DNA from: Streptomyces cinerochromogenes
GTDB taxonomy: Bacteria; Actinomycetota; Actinomycetes; Streptomycetales; Streptomycetaceae
Length of the DNA stretch: 64,000 nt
Reading direction: 5' to 3'
Assembly: GCF_014648635.1 (NCBI RefSeq)
Contig: NZ_BMRM01000009.1
Span: 124,001 to 188,000, forward strand
Part shown: in pieces, positions 8,395 through 17,464 of the stretch
How positions within the stretch are numbered: the first letter of the stretch is position 1
How the letters are laid out: each line of letters opens with the position of its first letter
The notes under the pieces: model-generated
Database searches by the model: none
What the model was told of the DNA's origin: nothing
Seen by the model: only the letters and a program-made list of their open reading frames with translations
Made by a program: the position numbers and the translations under genes

Positions 8395-9189
8395 TCAGGC
8401 GAAGGCGACGTTGTAGAGGCCTGCGGCGATCGCGGCGCCGATCAGCGGACCGACCACCGGGATCCAGGCGTAAGCCCAGTCGGAGCCACCCTTGTTGGGC
8501 AGCGGCAGCAGGGCGTGCACGATGCGCGGGCCCAGGTCACGGGCCGGGTTGATCGCGTAGCCCGTCGGGCCGCCGAGCGAGAGACCGATCGACACCACCA
8601 CGAACGCGGTGATCAGACCCCCGAGGATGCCGAGGCCGTTGCCCTTGTCGTTCAGGCCCTGCGTGAGGACCGCGAGGATCAGCACCACGGTGCCGATGAT
8701 CTCGGTGGCGAGGTTCTGCACCACGTTCCGGATCTCCGGGCCGGTGGAGAAGACGCCGAGGACGGGGCCGGCCCCCTTCTCCTGGGCCTCGACCGCCTTG
8801 GCGGAGGTGGCCTGCGCACCGGGGCCGCCCACGATCTCGTGGTCGGTCAGGTGCGCCTGGAACTGGCCGTAGTAGGCGACCCAGACCAGGGCCGCGCCGA
8901 TCATCGCGCCGAGCAGCTGGCCGGCGAAGTAGATCGGAACGTTGCTCCAGTCGCTGTCCTTGATGGCCAGGGCGACGGTGACGGCCGGGTTGAGATGGGC
9001 ACCGGACAGCGGTCCGGAGATGTACACGGCCGTCATGACGGCGAAGCCCCACCCGAAGGCGATGGCGAGCCAACCGGCGTTACGGGCCTTGGAGGCCTTC
9101 AGCGTGACAGCGGCACAGACGCCGCCGCCGAGCAGGATGAGTATGGCGGTACCGATGGTCTCGCCGATGAAGATGTCGGAGCTGGACAC
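8395..9189 (-). CDS. glpF: Glycerol uptake facilitator GlpF (GylC)
   Basis: 264-residue six-helix aquaglyceroporin in the cytoplasmic membrane that lets glycerol diffuse in. The two half-helix motifs are NPA at 67-69 and NPARD at 214-218; the Asp after the second NPAR is the glyceroporin signature that separates it from water-only aquaporins. The GTG at 9189 is chosen because AAGGAG sits just upstream; a 35-residue upstream extension (to 9294) reads as non-membrane junk. First structural gene of the operon. Confidence 0.93.
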   Translation of the reverse strand: MSSSDIFIGETIGTAILILLGGGVCAAVTLKASKARNAGWLAIAFGWGFAVMTAVYISGPLSGAHLNPAVTVALAIKDSDWSNVPIYFAGQLLGAMIGAALVWVAYYGQFQAHLTDHEIVGGPGAQATSAKAVEAQEKGAGPVLGVFSTGPEIRNVVQNLATEIIGTVVLILAVLTQGLNDKGNGLGILGGLITAFVVVSIGLSLGGPTGYAINPARDLGPRIVHALLPLPNKGGSDWAYAWIPVVGPLIGAAIAAGLYNVAFA

Positions 9190-9289
9190 CCGCGACTCCT
9201 TTGTCCTTCGTCCAGGGGTAGCCGAACCCCGGGTCCCACCGGGGGTTCTGGCGCCCTCGGGGGTGAGAGCGATGCCGGCCCTTGGCGTT

Positions 9290-9345
9290 GTCACACTCTA
9301 GCGCGTATTGCCGGTAGGTGTTCGACAATGCCGACCGATGGACGG
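9290..9345 (-). promoter_or_regulatory. glpF (gyl operon) promoter region with GylR-like operator
   Basis: A 15-bp palindrome-like site TTCGACAATGCCGAC (9321-9335) matches the site upstream of gylR (10769-10783) in both sequence and flanks (GGTAG-TGTTCGAC). On the minus strand a TAGAGT hexamer (9303-9298) could be a -10 box, which would place the operator at about the -35. Repression by GylR with relief by glycerol-3-phosphate is known for Streptomyces; the precise operator is my inference. Confidence 0.6.
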
Positions 9346-9594
9346 GAGTCTTGTTCGGCGTTACGCGTGCGTCAAGAGTTCTGTTATCGAAAACAGGATC
9401 GTTACTGATCGATAGGGGTTATCGATCATCACCGCAGGTCATCGGCCTTCGCGTCCGGACGAACGATCTAGCCCTGTTTGTCGCTTTCAGGGTAGGGCGA
9501 GGGCCGGAACGCCGCCTGGCGTCCCGGCCGTTCCGTGTCCTCGCTCCCCGGTCGTCGCCCGTTCCGGCCGCAGCCCGTCCCCGACTCCGGGCCG

Positions 9595-9953
9595 GGGCTG
9601 TCCCCCGCTTCGGGCCGGGGCTGTCCCCCGCTTCGGGCCGTGGGTCGTCCCTTGTGTCGGGCCGTGGGTCGTCCCTTGTGTCGGGTCGCGGTCGTCCCCT
9701 GCTCCGGGTCGCGGGTCGTCCCCCGCTTCGGGCCGTGGGTCGTTCCCTGCTCCGGGTCGCGGGTCGTCCCTCGTGGCGGGCCGTGGGTTGTCCCCCGCTT
9801 CGGGCCGTGGGTCGTTCCCTGCTCCGGGTCGCGGGTCGTCCCTCGTGGCGGGCCGTGGGTTGTCCCCCGCTTCGGGTCGCGGTCGTCCCCTGCTTCGGGT
9901 CGCGGGTCGCCCCTCATGTCGGGCCGTGGGTTGTCCCCCGCTTCGGGCCGCCG
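9595..9953. repeat. 24-bp tandem-repeat block between gylR and glpF
   Basis: About 14-15 degenerate units of 24 bp with the pattern GTCGTCCCYYGYTYCGGGYCG. At 9721-9864 three-unit blocks are duplicated exactly, giving a 72-bp higher-order period. At least two units are 23 bp long, which breaks any reading frame, so the block is not coding on either strand despite long open frames across it. It lies just after the gylR stop, in the 5' region of glpF. Confidence 0.9.
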
Positions 9954-9955
9954 GT

Positions 9956-10720
9956 TCAGAACCGCCCGGCGCCCAGGTCCCGGGAGACCGCGCGGGCGCA
10001 GTCCCGCACCGCCGCGATCAGCTCCGGGCGCAGCTCGCCGTCCCGGCACAGCCGCTCCACCGCCCCCGTGATGCCGACGGCACCCACGGGCATCCGGCGC
10101 CGGTCGTGGATGGGCGCCGCTATCGACGCCACGCCCTCCCAGGTCTCCTCCACGTCCGCCGCGTACCCACGCGCGCGTGTGATGTCCAGGAGGTGCTCGA
10201 AGGCGTCGGGATCGCACACCGTGCGGTCCGTGAAGGCCTTCCGGTCCGTCTCCAGCGCCTCGCTGTGCGCCACCGGGTCGTACGCCGAGAGCACCTTGCC
10301 CAGGGCCGTCGAGTGCAGCGGCTGCATGGCCCCGATCTCCAGCACCTGCCGGCTGTCGTCCGGCCGGAAGACGTGGTGCACGATCAGCACGCCCTGCTGG
10401 TGCAGGACGCCCAGGTACACGCTCTCCCCGCTGGACCGGGCCAGGTCGTCGGCCCACACCAGGGCCCGCGCGCGCAGTTCGTGCACGTCGAGATAGGTGG
10501 TGCCGAGCCGCAGCAGCTCCGCGCCCAGCTGGTAGCGGCCGGAGGCGTCGTCCTGCTCCACGAAGCCCTCCTGCTGGAGGGTGCGCAGGATCCCGTGGGC
10601 GGTGCCCTTGGCGAGACCCAGCGACGAGGCGATGTCCGAGAGGCCGAGCCGTCGCTCGCCGCCCCCGAGCAGCCGCAGCATCGCCGCCGCCCGTTCGAGC
10701 GACTGGATGTTCCGTGCCAT
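9956..10720 (-). CDS. gylR: IclR-family glycerol operon regulator GylR
   Basis: 254-residue repressor. N-terminal winged HTH (about residues 4-66, containing LGLSDIASSLGLAKGTAHGI) and C-terminal IclR effector domain ending near the C-terminus. Position immediately upstream of glpFKD and protein length fit GylR, which represses gyl transcription and its own gene and responds to glycerol-3-phosphate. The ATG at 10720 is chosen over a 22-residue upstream extension. A palindromic operator sits 49-63 bp upstream. Confidence 0.93.
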   Translation of the reverse strand: MARNIQSLERAAAMLRLLGGGERRLGLSDIASSLGLAKGTAHGILRTLQQEGFVEQDDASGRYQLGAELLRLGTTYLDVHELRARALVWADDLARSSGESVYLGVLHQQGVLIVHHVFRPDDSRQVLEIGAMQPLHSTALGKVLSAYDPVAHSEALETDRKAFTDRTVCDPDAFEHLLDITRARGYAADVEETWEGVASIAAPIHDRRRMPVGAVGITGAVERLCRDGELRPELIAAVRDCARAVSRDLGAGRF

Positions 10721-10768
10721 CGCCGTTCTGCCTCCGTCCCTCGACCTGCCCCGGTACGCAAACCACCG

Positions 10769-10783
10769 TTCGGCAATGTCGAA
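10769..10783 (-). promoter_or_regulatory. GylR-like operator upstream of gylR
   Basis: TTCGGCAATGTCGAA is a near-perfect 15-bp palindrome centred about 56 bp upstream of the gylR ATG. The reverse complement shares GTTCGACA-N-TGCCGA and flanking GGTAG with the glpF site, supporting a common regulator and autoregulation. Confidence 0.65.
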
Positions 10784-10996
10784 CACTACCGGTCCATGCC
10801 GACGTCCCGCTAATGGTCGGACGGCACCTGTTACATCACGGGCGACCCGAGCGTCGTATCAGGGTCACCCGCGTCCGTCTCGTGGACGGATGTGCCCATC
10901 CAAGCCGACTCCCGGTTACTCTGGCGCCGTGCGGCAACTCCGGCCTGCCCGGGAAGCCGCATAGCCGACAGCCGTCGCACCACAGGGAGCCCCTAC

Positions 10997-13900
10997 ATGG
11001 CCTCGTCGCCTACGTCCCCTTCCGCCGACAGCCGGACCCGTGTGTCCGCGCTCCGAGAGGCGCTCGCCACCCGCGTGGTGGTCGCCGACGGAGCCATGGG
11101 CACGATGCTCCAGGCACAGGAGCCCACCCTCGAGGACTTCCAGAACCTCGAAGGGTGCAACGAGATCCTCAACCTCACCCGCCCCGACATCGTCCGCTCC
11201 GTCCACGAGGCGTACTTCTCCGTGGGCGTCGACTGCGTCGAGACCAACACCTTCGGGGCCAACCACGCGGCCATGGCGGAGTACGACATCGCCGACCGCG
11301 TGTACGAGCTGTCCGAGGCCGGCGCCCGCATCGCCCGCGAGACGGCCGACGCCTACTCCGCCCGGGACGGCCGCACCCGCTGGGTCCTCGGCTCCATCGG
11401 CCCCGGCACCAAGCTGCCCACCCTCGGCCACATCGGGTTCACCACCCTCCGTGACGGCTTCCAGGCCAACGCCGAGGGCCTGCTCACCGGCGGCGCCGAC
11501 GCCCTGATCGTCGAGACGACCCAGGACCTGCTGCAGACCAAGGCATCCGTCCTCGGCGCCCGGCGCGCCATGGAACGCCTCGGCAGCGACGTCCCCCTGC
11601 TGGTCTCGATGGCCTTCGAGACCACCGGCACCATGCTGCTCGGCTCCGAGATCGGCGCCGCGCTCACCGCGCTGGAACCGCTCGGCATCGACATGATCGG
11701 CCTGAACTGCTCCACCGGCCCCGCCGAGATGAGCGAGCACCTGCGCTACCTCACCCGGCACTCCCGCATCCCGCTGCTGTGCATGCCCAACGCCGGCCTG
11801 CCCGTCCTCACCAAGGACGGCGCCCACTTCCCCCTCGGCCCCGAGGGCCTGGCCGACGCCCAGGAGAACTTCGTCCGGGACTACGGCCTCTCCCTCGTCG
11901 GCGGCTGCTGCGGCACCACCCCCGAACACCTGCGCCAGGTCGTGGAACGCGTCCACGACCTCGCCCCCACCGAGCGCGCCCCCCGCCCCGAGCCGGGCGC
12001 CGCCTCCCTCTACCAGTCGGTCCCGTTCCGGCAGGACACCTCCTACCTGGCCATCGGCGAGCGCACCAACGCCAACGGCTCCAAGAAGTTCCGCGAGGCC
12101 ATGCTGGAGGGCCGCTGGGACGACTGCGTGGAGATGGCCCGCGAGCAGATCCGCGAGGGCGCGCACATGCTCGACCTGTGCGTGGACTACGTCGGCCGGG
12201 ACGGCGTGGCCGACATGGAGGAACTGGCCGGCCGCTTCGCCACCGCCTCCACCCTGCCGATCGTGCTGGACTCCACCGAGGTCGACGTCATCCAGGCGGG
12301 CCTGGAGAAGCTCGGCGGCCGCGCGGTGATCAACTCCGTGAACTACGAGGACGGCGACGGCCCCGACTCCCGGTTCGCGAAGGTCACCCGGCTGGCGCGC
12401 GAGCACGGCGCCGCCCTGATCGCGCTGACCATCGACGAGGAGGGCCAGGCCCGCACCCCGGAGAAGAAGGTCGAGATCGCCGAACGGCTGATCGCCGACC
12501 TCACCGGGAACTGGGGCATCCACGAGGAGGACATCCTCATCGACACCCTGACCTTCACCATCTGCACCGGTCAGGAGGAGTCCCGCAAGGACGGCATCGC
12601 CACCATCGAGGCCATCCGCGAGCTGAAGAAGCGGCACCCGGCCGTGCAGACCACGCTGGGCCTGTCGAACATCTCCTTCGGCCTCAACCCGGCCGCCCGC
12701 ATCCTGCTGAACTCGGTCTTCCTGGACGAGTGCGTCAAGGCCGGCCTGGACTCCGCGATCGTCCACGCCTCCAAGATCCTGCCGATCGCCCGGTTCAGCG
12801 AGGAAGAGGTGCAGACCGCCCTCGACCTGGTCTACGACCGCCGCAGCGAGGGCTACGACCCCCTCCAGAAGCTCATGCAGCTCTTCGAGGGCGCCACGGC
12901 CAAGTCCCTCAAGGCCGGCAAGGCCGAGGAGCTGGCCGCGCTGCCCCTGGAGGAGCGGCTCAAGCGCCGGATCATCGACGGCGAGCGCAACGGCCTGGAA
13001 GCCGACCTGGACCTCGCGCTGGCCGAGCGGTCCGCCCTGGACATCGTCAACGAGACCCTGCTCGACGGCATGAAGGTCGTCGGCGAGCTGTTCGGCTCCG
13101 GCCAGATGCAGCTGCCGTTCGTCCTGCAGTCCGCCGAGGTCATGAAGGCCGCCGTCGCCTACCTCGAGCCGCACATGGAGAAGTCGGACGCCGAGGGCAA
13201 GGGCACGATCGTGCTCGCCACCGTGCGCGGCGACGTCCACGACATCGGCAAGAACCTCGTCGACATCATCCTGTCCAACAACGGCTACAACGTCGTCAAC
13301 CTGGGCATCAAGCAGCCGGTCTCCGCCATCCTGGAGGCCGCCGAGGAGCACCGGGCCGACGTGATCGGCATGTCCGGACTGCTGGTGAAGTCCACGGTGA
13401 TCATGAAGGAGAACCTGGAGGAGCTGAACCAGCGCGGCCTCGCCGCCCGCTTCCCGGTCATCCTCGGCGGCGCCGCCCTCACCCGCGCCTACGTCGAACA
13501 GGACCTGCACGAGATCTACCAGGGCGAGGTCCGCTACGCCCGCGACGCCTTCGAGGGCCTGCACCTCATGGACGCCCTGATCGGCGTCAAGCGGGGCGTG
13601 CCCGGGGCGAAGCTGCCCGAGCTGCGCCAGCGCCGGGTCCGCGCGACCACCGCCGTCCAGGTCGAGGAGCGGCCCGAGGAGGGCCACGTCCGCTCCGACG
13701 TCGCCACCGACAACCCCGTGCCCACCCCACCCTTCTGGGACACCCGCGTCGTCAAGGGCATCCAGCTCAAGGAGTACGCGAGCTGGCTGGACGAGGGCGC
13801 CCTGTTCAAGGGCCAGTGGGGACTGAAGCAGGCCCGCACCGGCGAGGGTCCGACCTACGAGGAGCTCGTCGAGACCGAGGGCCGGCCCCGGCTGCGCGGC

Positions 13901-14512
13901 CTGCTCGACCGGCTCCAGACCGACAACCTCCTCGAAGCGGCCGTCGTCTACGGCTACTTCCCCTGCGTCTCCAAGGACGACGACCTGATCATCCTGGACG
14001 AGCAGGGCAACGAGCGCACCCGCTTCACCTTCCCGCGCCAGCGCCGCGGCCGGCGCCTGTGCCTGGCCGACTTCTTCCGCCCGGAGGAGTCCGGCGAGAC
14101 CGACGTCGTCGGCCTCCAGGTCGTCACCGTCGGCTCCCGCATCGGCGAGGAGACCGCCAAGCTCTTCGAGGCCAACGCCTACCGCGACTACCTCGAACTG
14201 CACGGCCTGTCCGTCCAGTTGGCCGAGGCCCTGGCCGAGTACTGGCACGCGCGCGTCCGCGCCGAACTCGGCTTCGCCGGCGAGGACCCCGCCGACATCG
14301 AGGACATGTTCGACCTGAAGTACCGCGGCGCCCGCTTCTCCCTCGGCTACGGCGCCTGCCCCGACCTGGAGGACCGCGCCAAGATCGCCGGGCTGCTGAA
14401 GCCCGAGCGGATCGGCGTCCACCTGTCCGAGGAGTTCCAGCTGCACCCCGAGCAGTCCACGGACGCCATCGTGATCCACCACCCCGAGGCCAAGTACTTC
14501 AACGCACGGTGA
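10997..14512 (+). CDS. metH: Cobalamin-dependent methionine synthase MetH
   Basis: 1171-residue modular enzyme transferring a methyl group from methyl-tetrahydrofolate through cobalamin to homocysteine. Domains in order: homocysteine-binding barrel (about 20-330; zinc cysteines Cys238, Cys304, Cys305 in GGCCGT), pterin-binding barrel (about 345-620), cap and B12-binding Rossmann region (about 640-880, with D746-V-H748-D-I-G where His748 ligates cobalt), and a C-terminal reactivation domain. The ATG at 10997 has a GGGAG SD; an upstream in-frame extension to 10892 is not needed. Divergent from gylR. Confidence 0.96.
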   Translation: MASSPTSPSADSRTRVSALREALATRVVVADGAMGTMLQAQEPTLEDFQNLEGCNEILNLTRPDIVRSVHEAYFSVGVDCVETNTFGANHAAMAEYDIADRVYELSEAGARIARETADAYSARDGRTRWVLGSIGPGTKLPTLGHIGFTTLRDGFQANAEGLLTGGADALIVETTQDLLQTKASVLGARRAMERLGSDVPLLVSMAFETTGTMLLGSEIGAALTALEPLGIDMIGLNCSTGPAEMSEHLRYLTRHSRIPLLCMPNAGLPVLTKDGAHFPLGPEGLADAQENFVRDYGLSLVGGCCGTTPEHLRQVVERVHDLAPTERAPRPEPGAASLYQSVPFRQDTSYLAIGERTNANGSKKFREAMLEGRWDDCVEMAREQIREGAHMLDLCVDYVGRDGVADMEELAGRFATASTLPIVLDSTEVDVIQAGLEKLGGRAVINSVNYEDGDGPDSRFAKVTRLAREHGAALIALTIDEEGQARTPEKKVEIAERLIADLTGNWGIHEEDILIDTLTFTICTGQEESRKDGIATIEAIRELKKRHPAVQTTLGLSNISFGLNPAARILLNSVFLDECVKAGLDSAIVHASKILPIARFSEEEVQTALDLVYDRRSEGYDPLQKLMQLFEGATAKSLKAGKAEELAALPLEERLKRRIIDGERNGLEADLDLALAERSALDIVNETLLDGMKVVGELFGSGQMQLPFVLQSAEVMKAAVAYLEPHMEKSDAEGKGTIVLATVRGDVHDIGKNLVDIILSNNGYNVVNLGIKQPVSAILEAAEEHRADVIGMSGLLVKSTVIMKENLEELNQRGLAARFPVILGGAALTRAYVEQDLHEIYQGEVRYARDAFEGLHLMDALIGVKRGVPGAKLPELRQRRVRATTAVQVEERPEEGHVRSDVATDNPVPTPPFWDTRVVKGIQLKEYASWLDEGALFKGQWGLKQARTGEGPTYEELVETEGRPRLRGLLDRLQTDNLLEAAVVYGYFPCVSKDDDLIILDEQGNERTRFTFPRQRRGRRLCLADFFRPEESGETDVVGLQVVTVGSRIGEETAKLFEANAYRDYLELHGLSVQLAEALAEYWHARVRAELGFAGEDPADIEDMFDLKYRGARFSLGYGACPDLEDRAKIAGLLKPERIGVHLSEEFQLHPEQSTDAIVIHHPEAKYFNAR

Positions 14513-14519
14513 GGCGTGT

Positions 14520-14596
14520 CTCACCCGGCATCCTGATCGGGTGAGTCGTATACTGGTCGGTCCACTGCAGGCCGGTTCCCCGCCGGGGAGCCGGCC
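14520..14596 (+). terminator. Two hairpins after metH
   Basis: First hairpin: CTCACCCG/CGGGTGAG (14520-14527 with 14538-14545). Second: a 12-bp stem with one G-T wobble (14570-14581 with 14585-14596, 3-nt loop). The second stem ends about 29 bp before the HAD gene start. They probably end metH transcription; a TATACT hexamer at 14549-14554 between them could be a -10 for the HAD gene, in which case the second hairpin is in its leader. Confidence 0.55.
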
Positions 14597-14624
14597 TGGC
14601 CGTCCCTCAAGGAGGTGCGCCCGG

Positions 14625-15326
14625 ATGACCAGTACGGTCCCCGCGCTCGGAACCAGAACGGCCGAAGGCTCCGCCCTGCAGGCGGTGCTCCTCGACATGG
14701 ACGGCACCCTCGTCGACACCGAGGGGTTCTGGTGGGACGTCGAGGTGGAGGTCTTCGCCTCCCTCGGGCACACCCTGGACGAGACCTGGCGGCACGTCGT
14801 GGTCGGCGGCCCCATGACCCGCAGCGCCGGCTTCCTCATCGAGGCGACCGGCGCCGACATCACCCTCGCCGAACTCACCGTGCTCCTCAACGAGGGCTTC
14901 GAGGACCGCATCGGCCGGGCCCTGCCGCTGATGCCGGGCGCCGCCCGGCTCCTCGCCGAGCTGCACGAGTCCGAGACCCCGACCGCCCTGGTCTCCGCCT
15001 CCCACCGGCGCATCATCGACCGGGTGCTGTCCGTGCTCGGCCCGCACCACTTCGCCCTCTCCATCGCCGGCGACGAGGTCTCCCGCACCAAGCCCTTCCC
15101 CGACCCGTACCTGCTCGCGGCCGCGGGCCTAGGTGCGGATCCGGCCAGATGCGCCGTCGTCGAGGACACCGCGACCGGCGTCGCCGCCGCCGAGGCAGCC
15201 GGCTGCCGGGTCGTCGCCGTACCCTCCGTCGCCCCCATCACCCCCGCCGCCGGGCGCACCGTCGTCACCTCGCTGGAAGAGGTCGACCTGCCATTTCTCC
15301 GGAGCCTGATGACGGAAATGCGCTGA
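14625..15326 (+). CDS. HAD-superfamily phosphatase (beta-phosphoglucomutase-like)
   Basis: 233-residue soluble hydrolase. The motif-I nucleophile DMDGTLVD has Asp24 and Asp26; a helical cap of the phosphoglycolate phosphatase/beta-PGM type follows; motif II lies in TALVSASH and motif III/IV in KPFPDPYLLAA and VVEDTATGVAAAEAAG. The ATG has an excellent AAGGAGGT SD. The substrate cannot be told from sequence. Confidence 0.88.
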   Translation: MTSTVPALGTRTAEGSALQAVLLDMDGTLVDTEGFWWDVEVEVFASLGHTLDETWRHVVVGGPMTRSAGFLIEATGADITLAELTVLLNEGFEDRIGRALPLMPGAARLLAELHESETPTALVSASHRRIIDRVLSVLGPHHFALSIAGDEVSRTKPFPDPYLLAAAGLGADPARCAVVEDTATGVAAAEAAGCRVVAVPSVAPITPAAGRTVVTSLEEVDLPFLRSLMTEMR

Positions 15327-15759
15327 CTGTTCACCCAGCGTGCAAAGTCGAATCACCGTGCCGGACATATTTCCGGGGAAGTACCCCCGAGTGGAATTGC
15401 CGGGGGACCGCGCGGCCGAATTCTGCTGACCGGCCGCACAGTTGGAAGTGTGACGTTCCCCACGCCGGAGCGGCTCGACAACGGTGGCCAAGTGTGCTGA
15501 CCCGTGCCGAACAGGCGGAAACGGCGGCACGTTGTGTCCCGATTGGTGGGACGCTGCACTAATCATGCCGCTGTCGGGTTTTCGGTGCGTCCGCAGCCGG
15601 TTCCACTGCGTGATGGGGGGTCAGCTCACGCGGCTGCGAGGCGGGCTGCGGGCGCGGACTAATCTCATCGCGAGAACATCGCCGAGAACCCCTGTGATCC
15701 GCCGCACCACCCCTGCATGCCGGATACACGGACCCGAACAGCTCTGGAGAAACTCCCGC
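15327..15759. other. 433-bp intergenic region before binding-protein pair
   Basis: No gene is visible. The region is somewhat richer in A and T than its neighbours. A short hairpin CGCTG/CAGCG (15321-15340) overlaps the HAD stop. GTCCC-N7-GGGAC (15536-15552) is an inverted repeat that could be an operator for the downstream lipoprotein gene; I cannot assign clear -35/-10 boxes. Confidence 0.5.
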
Positions 15760-17364
15760 ATGAACCGCAAGACTTTGGTGCTGCCGGCGGTGGCCGGCCT
15801 GCTCACCCCGGTTCTCGCCGCGTGCGGCGGATCCGGCAGCGGGAGCAAGAGCGGTGACGCCATCGTCGTCGGTACCACGGACCAGTTCACGGCCACCAAG
15901 GACGCCCCCGCGCCCCTCGACCCGGCCTACGCCTACGACGTCGGCACCTGGAACATCCTGCGCCAGTCCGTGCAGACCCTGATGGCCCAGCCCAAGGGTG
16001 AGGGCGACCCCGTCCCCGAGGCCGCCGAGAGCTGCTCCTTCACCGACAGCGGCAGCGAGCGCTACGCCTGCAAGCTGCGTGAGGGCCTGAAGTTCGCCAG
16101 CGGCGACGCGGTGACCGCCCAGGACGTCAAGTACTCCATCGAGCGTGCGCTGCGCATCAACTCCGACAGCGGTGTCTCCGCCCTGCTGAACACCATCGAC
16201 ACCATCGAGACGCAGGGCGACCGCGAGGTCGTCTTCCACCTGAAGACCGCCGACGCCACCTTCCCGTACAAGCTGTCCACTCCGGTCGCGGGCATCGTCA
16301 ACCCGAAGGACTACCAGAAGGACAAGCTCCGCGACGGCTTCGAGATCGACGGCTCCGGCCCGTACACCTTCAAGGCCGACGTCAAGAACGACGCGATCGT
16401 CAGCGCCACCTTCACCAAGAACCCCTCCTACGAGGGCAGCATGAAGGTGAACAACGACAAGGTCGAGCTGCGCTCCTTCAACGACGCCGACGCCATGAGC
16501 GCCGCCATCGACAAGGGCGACATCGACGTCATGACCCGCACCATGTCGCCCGCGCAGATCCAGAAGCTGGACGCCGGCAGCGACAAGAACGCCGACCTGG
16601 TCGACATGCCGGGCCTGGAGATCCGCTACCTGGCCTTCAACACCGACGCCACCAGCGTCAAGTCCAAGGCCGTACGCCAGGCGATGGCCCAGCTCATCAA
16701 CCGCGGCGAACTGGTCTCCAAGGTCTACGGCACCCAGGCCGAGCCGCTGTACTCGATGGTCCCGGCCACCGTCACCGGCCACTCCAACGCGTTCTTCAAC
16801 AAGTACGGCAACCCCAGCGTCGACAAGGCCAAGAGCCTGCTCGGCAAGGCCGGCATCACCACCCCGGTGAAGCTCACCCTGCACTACACCACCGACCACT
16901 ACGGCTCGGCCACCAAGCAGGAGTTCCAGATCCTGCAGAAGCAGCTTAACGACAGCGGCCTGTTCGACGTCTCCATCGAGGGCCACCCCTGGGCCACCTT
17001 CCGGCCCGCCGAGCGCAAGGGCGAGTACGACGTCTACGGCATGGGCTGGTTCCCCGACTTCCCGGACGCCGACAACTTCCTCGCGCCGTTCCTCGACAAG
17101 AACAACTTCCTCGGATCGCCGTACAACAACGGCACCATCCAGCGCACCCTGATCCCGCAGTCCCGCCGCGAGGCCGACCGGCTCGGCGCCTCCAAGAGCC
17201 TGACGGAGATCCAGGACATCGTCGCCGAGGACGTCCCGATCCTGCCGCTGTGGCAGGGCAAGCAGTACGTCGCCGCACGGGACGACATCACGGGCGTGGC
17301 CTACGCCCTGAACTCCTCCTCGACGCTTCAGCTGTGGGAGCTGGGCCGCGGTGTGAGCGGCTGA
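15760..17364 (+). CDS. ABC transporter substrate-binding lipoprotein, family 5 (first of pair)
   Basis: 534-residue extracytoplasmic peptide/nickel-type solute-binding protein (SBP_bac_5, PF00496). Signal peptide with lipobox LAAC, lipidated Cys22; Gly/Ser-rich linker; then a two-lobe fold including the family motif region SGDAVTAQDVKYSIERA and the C-terminal GxKQYVA region. It is followed by a paralogue with similar architecture and no permease or ATPase genes are adjacent, so the transporter partner is unknown. The ATG was chosen by the signal peptide; a long N-terminal extension upstream is not signal-like. Confidence 0.9.
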   Translation: MNRKTLVLPAVAGLLTPVLAACGGSGSGSKSGDAIVVGTTDQFTATKDAPAPLDPAYAYDVGTWNILRQSVQTLMAQPKGEGDPVPEAAESCSFTDSGSERYACKLREGLKFASGDAVTAQDVKYSIERALRINSDSGVSALLNTIDTIETQGDREVVFHLKTADATFPYKLSTPVAGIVNPKDYQKDKLRDGFEIDGSGPYTFKADVKNDAIVSATFTKNPSYEGSMKVNNDKVELRSFNDADAMSAAIDKGDIDVMTRTMSPAQIQKLDAGSDKNADLVDMPGLEIRYLAFNTDATSVKSKAVRQAMAQLINRGELVSKVYGTQAEPLYSMVPATVTGHSNAFFNKYGNPSVDKAKSLLGKAGITTPVKLTLHYTTDHYGSATKQEFQILQKQLNDSGLFDVSIEGHPWATFRPAERKGEYDVYGMGWFPDFPDADNFLAPFLDKNNFLGSPYNNGTIQRTLIPQSRREADRLGASKSLTEIQDIVAEDVPILPLWQGKQYVAARDDITGVAYALNSSSTLQLWELGRGVSG

Positions 17365-17464
17365 CGGCTCTCCGCCGCCGGGGCCGGGCACGAAGCGGCC
17401 CCGGTGCCCGGGGCCAGGGACGGCGGCCCCGGGCTGACGAACCGACGACAAGGCACACATTCAA

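Larger units (their letters stand above)
9190..9955. other. 766-bp gylR-glpF intergenic region
   Basis: Holds, from the glpF side, the glpF leader and promoter with a GylR-like palindrome, an AT-richer stretch at about 9360-9430 containing several ATCGAT/TTATCGA elements, and then the 24-bp tandem repeat block that extends to the gylR stop codon. No convincing gene is present. Confidence 0.75.

Noticed and set aside
9468..10496. Long open frames on both strands through the tandem-repeat block
   Set aside because: They result from GC-rich repeats with few stop codons. The 23-bp units break codon phase, and frames overlap gylR.
10800..10996. Possible riboswitch upstream of metH
   Set aside because: I compared by eye with cobalamin, SAH and SAM-IV consensus elements and found no matching conserved boxes. 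A covariance-model search would decide; no hit would confirm rejection.
10916..15334. 1472-codon open frame on the minus strand opposite metH
   Set aside because: It is the antisense shadow of metH, with low-complexity composition typical of the reverse strand of GC-rich genes.
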